In this document: in pieces, positions 14,347 to 20,110 of the stretch | Layout of the letters: each line of letters opens with the position of its first letter | Position numbering within the stretch: position 1 is the stretch's first letter | From: Bacillota bacterium | GTDB taxonomy: Bacteria > Bacillota > Clostridia > Peptostreptococcales > Anaerovoracaceae | Direction: 5' to 3' | Assembly: GCA_016302925.1 (NCBI GenBank) | Contig: JAEDMR010000011.1 | Location: 1-20,110, forward strand | DNA length: 20,110 nt | Notes under the pieces: generated by a model | What the model was told of the DNA's origin: nothing | What the model saw: the letters and a program-made list of their open reading frames with translations, nothing else | Database searches by the model: none | Position numbers and translations under genes: made by a program

Positions 14347-15609
14347 CTAGTGATGTTCGTTTCTCTGATGTCTCAGCAGGTTTGCAGGTTCCATAGACTT
14401 GATTTCCGGACCTTCGCCCAGAGCGGATACGCCCTGATACTTGTAGGTCTTCTTACCGGTGCAGTAGTCGCAGGTGCAAGGCAGATCCGGCAGCTGCGGT
14501 TCGGTGTAAGTGGTGATAACACCTTCGTAGTTTCTCAGGATTACCTTGTGCGGCGTCTGGGAAATTACGTACTGCGGCATTACCGGAGTCTTTCCGCCGC
14601 CTCCCGGTGCATCTACTACGAAAGTAGGTACAGCGTAGCCGGAAGTATGTCCTCTCAGACCTTCGATGATTTCGATACCCTTTGCAACAGAAGTTCTGAA
14701 GTGTTCGATACCGATGGACAGGTCGCAGATGTAGATGTAGTAAGGTCTTACTCTGTTCTGAACCAGCTTCTGAACCAGTTCTCTCATGATGTGCTTGCAG
14801 TCGTTTACGCCTCTCAGCAGTACGGACTGGTTGCCCAGAGGAATACCTGCGTCAGCCAGCTTTCTCAGTGCTTCGCAAGCTTCCGGAGTCAGTTCCTTCG
14901 GATGGTTGAAGTGCGTATTCAGCCAGATCGGATGATATTTCTTCAGCATGTTTACCAGATTGTCAGTGATTCTCTGCGGCATTACAACCGGCGTTCTGGA
15001 ACCGATTCTTACGATTTCAACATGCGGAATCTTTCTCAGTTCGCTGATGATGTATTCCAGAGTTTCATCTTCTACGCACAGAGCGTCGCCGCCGGACAGC
15101 AGAACGTCACGAACAACCGGAGTTCTTCTGATGTAGTCCAGACATGCATCGATATCTTCTCTGGATCTTGCACCGTCGGTTTCTCCTGCCAGTCTTCTTC
15201 TGGTGCAGTGTCTGCAGTACATGGAGCACTGGTCAGTGATCAGGAATAATACTCTGTCAGGATATCTGTGAGTCAGACCAGGAGCCGGGGAGTCTGCGTC
15301 CTCGTGCAGAGGGTCAGCATCATCGGCATCGGATCTGTGCATTTCAGCCAGAGTCGGAACAGCCTGCATTCTTACCGGGTCTCTCGGATCATCCGGGTCC
15401 ATCAGGGATGCATAGTACGGGGTGATGCCTACACGGAAGCCGCCCATAACCTTTTCAATATCTGCTCTTTCCTGTTCGGTCAGATTCACAACCTGTGCGA
15501 TATCCTCCACGGTGGATAATCTGTGCTCTACCTGCCAATGCCAGTCGTTCCACTGTTCATCGGTTACGTCCTTGAACAGAGGGATGTCTTTCCAATTTCT
15601 AATTGCCAT
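14347..15609 (-). CDS. kamA: Lysine 2,3-aminomutase (radical SAM, PLP)
   Basis: It converts L-lysine to beta-lysine, the first step of lysine fermentation, using a [4Fe-4S] cluster, S-adenosylmethionine and PLP. In this 420-aa protein C128, C132 and C135 (CSMYCRHC) bind the cluster. K340 in PGGGGK is the PLP lysine, and D296 and D333 match the residues that hold the substrate side-chain amino group. C271, C378, C380 and C383 match the zinc ligands. All are shifted by exactly three from the Clostridium subterminale enzyme (C125/129/132, K337, D293/D330), so this is a true lysine enzyme and not a glutamate 2,3-aminomutase or an EpmB. ATG 15609 follows AAGGAG. It is the third gene of the sigma-54 operon, with gaps of 91 bp before it and 89 bp after it. 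Confidence 0.96.
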   Translation of the reverse strand: MAIRNWKDIPLFKDVTDEQWNDWHWQVEHRLSTVEDIAQVVNLTEQERADIEKVMGGFRVGITPYYASLMDPDDPRDPVRMQAVPTLAEMHRSDADDADPLHEDADSPAPGLTHRYPDRVLFLITDQCSMYCRHCTRRRLAGETDGARSREDIDACLDYIRRTPVVRDVLLSGGDALCVEDETLEYIISELRKIPHVEIVRIGSRTPVVMPQRITDNLVNMLKKYHPIWLNTHFNHPKELTPEACEALRKLADAGIPLGNQSVLLRGVNDCKHIMRELVQKLVQNRVRPYYIYICDLSIGIEHFRTSVAKGIEIIEGLRGHTSGYAVPTFVVDAPGGGGKTPVMPQYVISQTPHKVILRNYEGVITTYTEPQLPDLPCTCDYCTGKKTYKYQGVSALGEGPEIKSMEPANLLRHQRNEHH

Positions 15610-15636
15610 TGTGTTCTCCTTTTACACTTTATTTCA

Positions 15637-15670
15637 GACGGCGGGTGTGCCGGAAGGCATATCCGCCGTC
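15637..15670. repeat. Stem-loop between the second kdd and kamA
   Basis: GACGGCGG (15637-15644) pairs with CCGCCGTC (15663-15670). A smaller inner TGCC/GGCA stem is visible in the loop. On the minus strand it is followed by TGAAATAAAG, not a T run, so it does not look like a terminator for the operon. Confidence 0.6.
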
Positions 15671-15700
15671 TTTCCATCTTTCACTTATAGGTTCTGCTGA

Positions 15701-16735
15701 TTATGCGTACATTTCAGCAAACAGGTTTCTCAGACCTTCGTGTTCTCTCAGTTCCTGCAGCGTGATTTCTGCATGACCCTTGGTGTAGCCGTTTCCGATG
15801 ATCATGTTTACGTCCTTGCCAACGCCTTCTGCACCCAGTGCAGCCTTGGTGAAGGAAGTAGCCATGGAGAAGAAGTAAACAACGCCTTCATCTTTGCAGG
15901 CCAGGATGGAAGCCATCTCGGTGTTTTCGATGTTTACGCAGTTGATAACCACGTCAGCCAGCTGTCCGTCGGTTACTTCCATGATCTTGTTGTAAACGCC
16001 AACTGCATCAGTAGCATTTGCAACCATGTATACGTCTGCCAGATCCAGGTTCTTTGCTCTTGCTTCGGACTTCGGAGATCCTGCGATGCAGATTACCTTA
16101 CCGGTTACGCCGGCTCTCTTCTTTGCTTCGTATAAGCAGAGCAGACCGGACTTGCCGCCGCCGCCGATAACTACTACAGTCTGACCCGGCTTAACCAGCT
16201 TTGCAGTCTGTGCAGGTGCACCAGCTACGTCCAGAGCGGACAGAGCCAGACCTTCCGGCATATCTTCCGGTAATTTTGCATAGATACCGGACTGGAACAG
16301 GATTGCTTTACCCTTGATATCAACCTGGTCGATTTCCGGTCTTACTTCCAGAATCTCATCGATTCTCAGCGGAGTCAGGGACAGGGAAACCAGAGTTGCG
16401 ATCTTGTCACCGACCTTCAGGTCGCCAACATAATTTTCGCCGATCTGTTCTACGGTACCGATCAGCATACCGCCGGAACCGGTCCAAGGATTCTTATGCT
16501 TACCAGCTTTGGCAACGATGCCCAGCATGATTTCTTTAATCTTTTCGATATCGCCGCCAGCTCTTCTTTCGATTTCGGTGAAAGATGCGGAGTCGATGTT
16601 TAAGGTTTTTACATCGATCAGCACTTCGTTGTCATAGATTTCATCCATGTTGTTGTCAACAACATCAGCTGGCTGCGGTAATACACCCTTTGGTGAAATT
16701 ACACGGTGAGTTCCGTAAGGACATCCTTTTTTCAT
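15701..16735 (-). CDS. kdd: L-erythro-3,5-diaminohexanoate dehydrogenase, copy 2
   Basis: Kdd oxidatively deaminates (3S,5S)-3,5-diaminohexanoate to 5-amino-3-oxohexanoate with NAD(P)+, the step after KamDE. The 344-aa protein has a dehydrogenase-like fold with an N-terminal catalytic part (THRVISPKGVLPQPAD, LNIDSASFTEIE, WTGSGGMLIG), a nucleotide-binding motif VVVIGGGGKSG in mid-protein, and a conserved C-terminal block (ADVVINCVNIENTEM, ATSFTKAALGAEG, NGYTKGHAE). It is about 70-75% identical by eye to copy 1, which lies directly upstream. ATG 16735 follows AGGAGG. Both copies keep all shared motifs, so both look active. It might differ in substrate stereochemistry or cofactor, which cannot be told from the sequence. 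Confidence 0.88.
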   Translation of the reverse strand: MKKGCPYGTHRVISPKGVLPQPADVVDNNMDEIYDNEVLIDVKTLNIDSASFTEIERRAGGDIEKIKEIMLGIVAKAGKHKNPWTGSGGMLIGTVEQIGENYVGDLKVGDKIATLVSLSLTPLRIDEILEVRPEIDQVDIKGKAILFQSGIYAKLPEDMPEGLALSALDVAGAPAQTAKLVKPGQTVVVIGGGGKSGLLCLYEAKKRAGVTGKVICIAGSPKSEARAKNLDLADVYMVANATDAVGVYNKIMEVTDGQLADVVINCVNIENTEMASILACKDEGVVYFFSMATSFTKAALGAEGVGKDVNMIIGNGYTKGHAEITLQELREHEGLRNLFAEMYA

Positions 16736-16763
16736 CTTAATTTCCTCCTGAAAAACTTTTTTC

Positions 16764-16840
16764 GTGCCGTACCCAATTCCGGCACATTTCTTTGCTATAT
16801 CATCACGGCAGATCCCTGCATGCAGAAAACGTCCGCCGTG
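16764..16840. repeat. Two stem-loops between the tandem kdd genes
   Basis: The 147-bp gap between the two kdd genes contains GTGCCG (16764-16769) with CGGCAC (16780-16785) and CACGGC (16804-16809) with GCCGTG (16835-16840). The loop of the second holds the palindrome CTGCATGCAG (16816-16825). There is no T run directly after either stem on the minus strand, so neither is a standard terminator. I see no separate promoter here. Confidence 0.5.
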
Positions 16841-16882
16841 TCTGAAACAAATGGTTTGCGGATTTTGTCAGGAAAATCCGGA

Positions 16883-17920
16883 TTATGCGTACAGTTCTGC
16901 AAACAGCTTCATGATTCTTTCGTCGTCTCTCAGAACCTGCAGTGCCACATTGGCGTGACCCTTGGTGTAGCCGTTTCCGATGAGCATGTTCACATCCTTG
17001 CCGACACCTTCTGCACCCAGAGCTGCCTTGGTGAAGGAAGTAGCCATGGAGAAGAAGTATACCAGGCCGTTGTCCTTGCAGGCCAGGATGGAAGCCATTT
17101 CGGTGTTCGGAATGTTTACTACGTTGATAACTACGTCAGCCAGTTCACCTTCGGTTACTTCCATGATTTCGTTATACATTGCAACAGCGTCGGTTGCGTT
17201 TACAACCAGATATTCGTCAGCACACTTTACGGACATGGCACGGTTGATGGACTTCTTGAAGCCGTCTACGCAGATAACCTTGCCGTTTACACCAACCTGC
17301 TTCTTTGCCTGCCAGCAGCACAGGATACCGGACTTGCCGCCGCCGCCCATTACGACTACAGTGTCGCCAGGCTTGCAGATCTTGGCAGTCTGTGCCGGTG
17401 CACCTGCTACGTCCAGAACGGACAGTGCCAGTTCCTTCGGCATATCCTTCGGCAGGATGCCGTACAGGCCGGACTGGAACAGGATTGCCTGACCCTTTAC
17501 GTCAACCTGGTCGATTTCCGGTCTTACTTCCTTGATTTCTTCAATCTTCAGCGGAGTCAGGGACAGGGAAACCAGTGTTGCGATCTTATCGCCGACTCTC
17601 AGGTCGCCTTTGAAGTTCGGACCGATGGCTGCAACCTTACCGATCAGCATGCCGCCGGAACCGGTCCAAGGGTTCTTATGCTTACCGGTGGTTTCCACGA
17701 TGTTCATGATGATCTTCTTGATCTCTTCCACATCGCCGCCGGCTCTCTTTTCGATTTCCGTGAAGGAAGCGGAGTCAATGTTCAGAGTCTGTACATCGAT
17801 CAGCACTTCGTTGTCGTAGATTTCCATGGTGTTGTCCAGCTTGTCTGCAGGCTGCGGCAGTACACCCTTTGGTTCGAGCACTCTGTGAGTTCCGTAGATA
17901 TCACCTTTTTTAAATTCCAT
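16883..17920 (-). CDS. kdd: L-erythro-3,5-diaminohexanoate dehydrogenase, copy 1
   Basis: The first gene of the sigma-54-driven operon and the second Kdd paralogue; it carries out the same reaction as the copy that follows. The 345-aa protein carries the same blocks: YGTHRVLEPKGVLPQPAD, LNIDSASFTEIEKRAGGD, WTGSGGMLIG, nucleotide motif VVVMGGGGKSG, ADVVINVVNIPNTEM, ATSFTKAALGAEG and NGYTKGHAN. It differs from copy 2 mostly on the surface and in the segment after the nucleotide motif (CVDGFKKSINRAMSVKCADEYLVV). The frame is open to 18082, but that extension reads through the promoter. ATG 17920 with AAAGGAGA upstream gives the length of its paralogue. The predicted transcript start is near 18005. 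Confidence 0.88.
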   Translation of the reverse strand: MEFKKGDIYGTHRVLEPKGVLPQPADKLDNTMEIYDNEVLIDVQTLNIDSASFTEIEKRAGGDVEEIKKIIMNIVETTGKHKNPWTGSGGMLIGKVAAIGPNFKGDLRVGDKIATLVSLSLTPLKIEEIKEVRPEIDQVDVKGQAILFQSGLYGILPKDMPKELALSVLDVAGAPAQTAKICKPGDTVVVMGGGGKSGILCCWQAKKQVGVNGKVICVDGFKKSINRAMSVKCADEYLVVNATDAVAMYNEIMEVTEGELADVVINVVNIPNTEMASILACKDNGLVYFFSMATSFTKAALGAEGVGKDVNMLIGNGYTKGHANVALQVLRDDERIMKLFAELYA

Positions 17921-18016
17921 AATGTTTCTTCTCCTTTTACTATAATATTCCTTTGTATTTTTTCGGGAGTCCCGGGTTACCCGATTTACCCACCTGCTCC
18001 CGGCATTATTATATAA

Positions 18017-18033
18017 AGCAATAAATATGCCAA
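18017..18033 (-). promoter_or_regulatory. Sigma-54 (-24/-12) promoter of the kdd-kdd-kamABCDE operon
   Basis: On the minus strand TTGGCATATTTATTGCT matches the RpoN consensus TGGCAY-N5-TTGCW. The invariant GG (18030-18031) and GC (18018-18019) are exactly 10 bp apart. Transcription would start near 18005, about 85 bp before the first kdd ATG. A gene for a sigma-54 activator with a GAFTGA loop lies immediately upstream, which strongly supports the call. Confidence 0.85.
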
Positions 18034-18128
18034 AGCATCCTACCTTTCCCCTCAAAATGTATTCGCAGTAATTCCAATCCATGCAGGGGTCTGTCCTTTT
18101 TTTGACGAGTAATTTTTATCCATTTTTT

Positions 18129-18175
18129 GAACCGATTTCGTTTCATAAGAAAAAATAGCGAACACATTTCGGTTC
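18129..18175. promoter_or_regulatory. Candidate activator (enhancer) sites: two 16-bp near-repeats
   Basis: GAACCGATTTCGTTTC (18129-18144) and GAACACATTTCGGTTC (18160-18175) match at 13 of 16 positions and start exactly 31 bp apart, three helical turns, on the same face of DNA. The shared pattern GAAC-N2-ATTTCG-N-TTC is itself partly dyad-symmetric. They lie about 100-145 bp upstream of the -24 element, the usual place for binding sites of sigma-54 activators. The second copy overlaps the terminator hairpin of the activator gene, which may explain part of its symmetry. Confidence 0.5.
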
Positions 18176-18186
18176 GCTATCTTTTT
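18150..18186. terminator. Intrinsic terminator of the sigma-54 activator gene
   Basis: ATAGCGAAC (18155-18163) and GTTCGCTAT (18172-18180) form a 9-bp stem with an 8-nt loop. On the minus strand it is followed by T6. T-rich sequence also follows on the plus strand. It separates the activator transcript from the sigma-54 promoter downstream. Confidence 0.85.
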
Positions 18187-18258
18187 TCGTGTTTTTTATG
18201 GGTGTCGGCAGGCGTTTGATGCCGGGTCAGTGCCCTGTTCCGCACCCTGTTCCGTGTC

Positions 18259-20110
18259 CTATAGAATGTCGTATTTTTTCTTTTTCCTTACGATCTGGGT
18301 CTGGCTGATTCCCAGGGCTCTGGCGGCCTTTCGGGTGGATCCGTATTTGTCGCAGGCATATTTGATCAGTCCCTTTTCGTATTCATCTACTGCCAGCTGC
18401 AGATCCAGTTCCTTTTCCGGCATCCGTTCCGCCGCCTCACCGTCCGCACTGCTGTCGCCCGGAAGCTGACTTACAGAACCGCTGAAGAGTTCCCCATGGC
18501 TGTCCCTCATCACGTCCATCAGACTGATATTGTCGCCGGCTGCGGAAATAATCAGACGCTGCACCGTGTTTTCCAGTTCCCGGATGTTTCCCGGCCACTG
18601 CTGCTGCTGCAGATATTCCATGGCGGCATCGTCCATGCCGCGGCGCCGGCCGAACTTCTTTCCGTATTTTTTCAGGAAATGCCCCACTAGGGCCGGGATA
18701 TCTTCCGGCCGGTCCGACAGGCTCGGAATGCGGATCGGTACCACATTCAGGCGGTAGTACAGGTCTCTGCGGAACAGACCTTTTTCGATGAATTCCTCCA
18801 GATTCCGGTTGGTGGCAGAGATGATGCGGACATTTGTTTTAATCGGTGCAGTTCCTCCAACCCGGTAAAATTCGCCGTCCTGAATGACCCGAAGCAGTTT
18901 GGCCTGCATTTCCAGCGGCAGTTCACCGATTTCATCCAGGAAGATGACGCCATTGTTTGCGATTTCGAAATATCCTTTTTTCCCGGACGCATTGGCGCCG
19001 GTAAACGCGCCCTTCTCATAGCCGAAGAACTCGGATTCAATCAGGTTCGGAGAGATGGAGGCACAGTTGATCTTTACAAAGGGCTGCATCTTCCGGTCAC
19101 TGTTTTTCTGTATGATATTGGCTGCCTTTTCCTTACCGACACCGGTATCTCCAAATATGATGACATTGCAGTCATAGCGGGACACCTGCACGATCTCGTT
19201 CAGTACCTGGTTCATGGCACGGCTCCGGTAAACATAGTCCTCCAGCATGGCCACTTCTTCTCCTCTGGCAAAAGCCCGGTTCACGCCGCCTGGTTCCGTT
19301 TCATCCAGATTGTCCAGCTTGTCTACCAGCTCAAAACGTGCATGTTCAAAGTAAGGAGCCAGTTCCTCCACCACCTTCACATCGAATACATCATAGCCAT
19401 CCACATACCCTTCGGCACCTCGTACTTTCAGCGGTTTCGTCATGGATTCCGTGATATACAGGGCGATGTTCAGGTTGTTGATCAGGTTGGTAAATACCAC
19501 CGTTCCGCCACGTTTGGCGGCCAGAATATTGATGGTCTCCGCGCCTGGAATTTCCGCGCAGTTGATGGACAGATCGAAGTAGGAACCCTTATCCAGATGC
19601 TGCATGCACTCCAGCGGCTTCAGGATGTCCATATAGTGGATTTCATTGAATACCACTGCCATCAGCTGATCCACGCTTCCGCCGGTGATCCGCAGGTCCG
19701 TCTTTCTATCGAAAATACAGACGATTTCCGCATCTTCTCCTGCGGCCCGCCGCACTACATAACCGTACAGAATGTTGGTAATCAGGCTGTTTCCCACGAT
19801 GAGAAACCGTTTATTTTCCGCTGCGATCTGATGCAGCCGGAACAGGGTCCCCGACTCATCGAAGGCGCTCATCAGCAGATTATCCGGTACACCTTCCGGC
19901 ACCTTAACCAAGGTAATCCGGCTGTTCACGATCATATATCCGTCGGCGTCAATCTGATGAAACACAGGATCCACTGCTCGGATACTTTCAATATGCATTG
20001 GCACCGAAGCCAGGGATGCATTGCAGATGATTTCGTCTCCGACCTTGAAATTCTGCGTATTTTCAAATTCCGCACCGATCTGGTCGATGACGCCGAAGGC
20101 CAGTCCGCCG
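18259..20110 (-). CDS. Sigma-54-dependent activator with a Kdd-like N-terminal sensor domain (N-terminus off the window)
   Basis: The frame stays open to the right edge; 616 residues are visible and the true start is outside. A GTG at 20004 is only internal, since the residues before it (GGLAFGVIDQIG, FKVGDEI) continue the homology. Visible residues 1 to about 265 align throughout with Kdd. Examples are GGLAFGVIDQIG with GGMLIGTVEQIG, KVPEGVPDNLLMSAFD with KLPEDMPEGLALSALD, and SINCAEIPGAETINILAAK with VINCVNIENTEMASILACK. Where Kdd has GGGGKSG the regulator has GNSLITN, so nucleotide binding is probably lost. The AAA+ domain follows, with Walker A GDTGVGKE (320-327), sigma-54-contacting GAFTGA (367-372) and Walker B VIFLDE (388-393). 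The protein ends in a Fis/TyrR-like helix-turn-helix (about 580-616, STRKAARALGISQTQIVRKKKKY). It probably activates the adjacent lysine operon. Confidence 0.92.
   Translation of the reverse strand, partial: GGLAFGVIDQIGAEFENTQNFKVGDEIICNASLASVPMHIESIRAVDPVFHQIDADGYMIVNSRITLVKVPEGVPDNLLMSAFDESGTLFRLHQIAAENKRFLIVGNSLITNILYGYVVRRAAGEDAEIVCIFDRKTDLRITGGSVDQLMAVVFNEIHYMDILKPLECMQHLDKGSYFDLSINCAEIPGAETINILAAKRGGTVVFTNLINNLNIALYITESMTKPLKVRGAEGYVDGYDVFDVKVVEELAPYFEHARFELVDKLDNLDETEPGGVNRAFARGEEVAMLEDYVYRSRAMNQVLNEIVQVSRYDCNVIIFGDTGVGKEKAANIIQKNSDRKMQPFVKINCASISPNLIESEFFGYEKGAFTGANASGKKGYFEIANNGVIFLDEIGELPLEMQAKLLRVIQDGEFYRVGGTAPIKTNVRIISATNRNLEEFIEKGLFRRDLYYRLNVVPIRIPSLSDRPEDIPALVGHFLKKYGKKFGRRRGMDDAAMEYLQQQQWPGNIRELENTVQRLIISAAGDNISLMDVMRDSHGELFSGSVSQLPGDSSADGEAAERMPEKELDLQLAVDEYEKGLIKYACDKYGSTRKAARALGISQTQIVRKKKKYDIL

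Noticed and set aside
14233..15249. Plus-strand ORF of 338 codons over kamA
   Set aside because: Antisense to kamA, whose catalytic residues are all present; no ribosome site.
16706..18016. Long plus-strand ORF (436 codons) across the kdd genes
   Set aside because: It runs antisense to two well-supported kdd genes and recognisably mirrors their repeats; it has no ribosome site or family resemblance. A shadow of codon bias.
20002..20004. GTG at 20004 as the start of the sigma-54 activator
   Set aside because: The 35 codons upstream to the window edge are in frame and align with Kdd, so the protein begins outside the window.
1..20110. CRISPR arrays, insertion sequences, tRNA or rRNA genes
   Set aside because: I looked for regularly spaced repeats, transposase-like ORFs, terminal inverted repeats and tRNA cloverleaf motifs and saw none.

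Overview
The window looks like chromosomal DNA of an anaerobic, amino-acid-fermenting clostridium-like Firmicute of moderate G+C. Supporting this are a nearly complete lysine-fermentation (beta-lysine) gene set, cobalamin riboswitches, a CwlD-type amidase, a YabE-like DUF348/G5/3D cell-wall protein, strong AGGAGG-type ribosome binding sites and many intrinsic terminators. The exact genus cannot be read from the sequence.

Left part (1-7640). Two cobalamin riboswitches on the minus strand read off the left edge. The first is complete, with a promoter and a terminator. The second is cut by the window edge. Divergent from them is an unrecognised 428-aa protein (752-2038, +). Next come a small three-TM protein with a Cys-rich acidic tail (2138-2668, -), an AT-rich gap with three perfect DnaA boxes (2878-3011), a CwlD-like amidase (3029-3838, -), an AlaX-type alanyl-tRNA editing protein (3945-5198, +), a YabE-like 3D protein (5265-6341, -) and a classical SDR oxidoreductase (6768-7571, +).

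Right part (7661-20110, all minus strand). This is a lysine-fermentation locus. In transcription order it holds a sigma-54 activator (18259->20110, N-terminus off the window), two tandem copies of 3,5-diaminohexanoate dehydrogenase (kdd), lysine 2,3-aminomutase (kamA), KamB and the MutS-like ATPase KamC (probable reactivase of the B12 enzyme), lysine 5,6-aminomutase (kamD, kamE), and an atoD-atoA CoA-transferase with its own sigma-70-type promoter. A textbook -24/-12 sigma-54 promoter lies in front of the first kdd. About 100-145 bp upstream of it are two 16-bp near-repeats exactly 31 bp apart, which are candidate activator sites. The pathway genes kce and kal are not in the window.

The most striking observation is the activator. 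Its visible N-terminal ~265 residues align along their whole length with the Kdd enzymes encoded next door, but the glycine-rich nucleotide-binding motif is destroyed. It therefore looks like a dehydrogenase paralogue turned into a sensor and fused to an AAA+ sigma-54 activation module and a Fis/TyrR-type DNA-binding domain. The inferred circuit is that a lysine-pathway intermediate is sensed by the dead-enzyme domain, which switches on the sigma-54 promoter of the kdd-kdd-kamABCDE operon. The cobalamin riboswitches on the other side may control B12 supply for KamDE, though their target genes are out of view.
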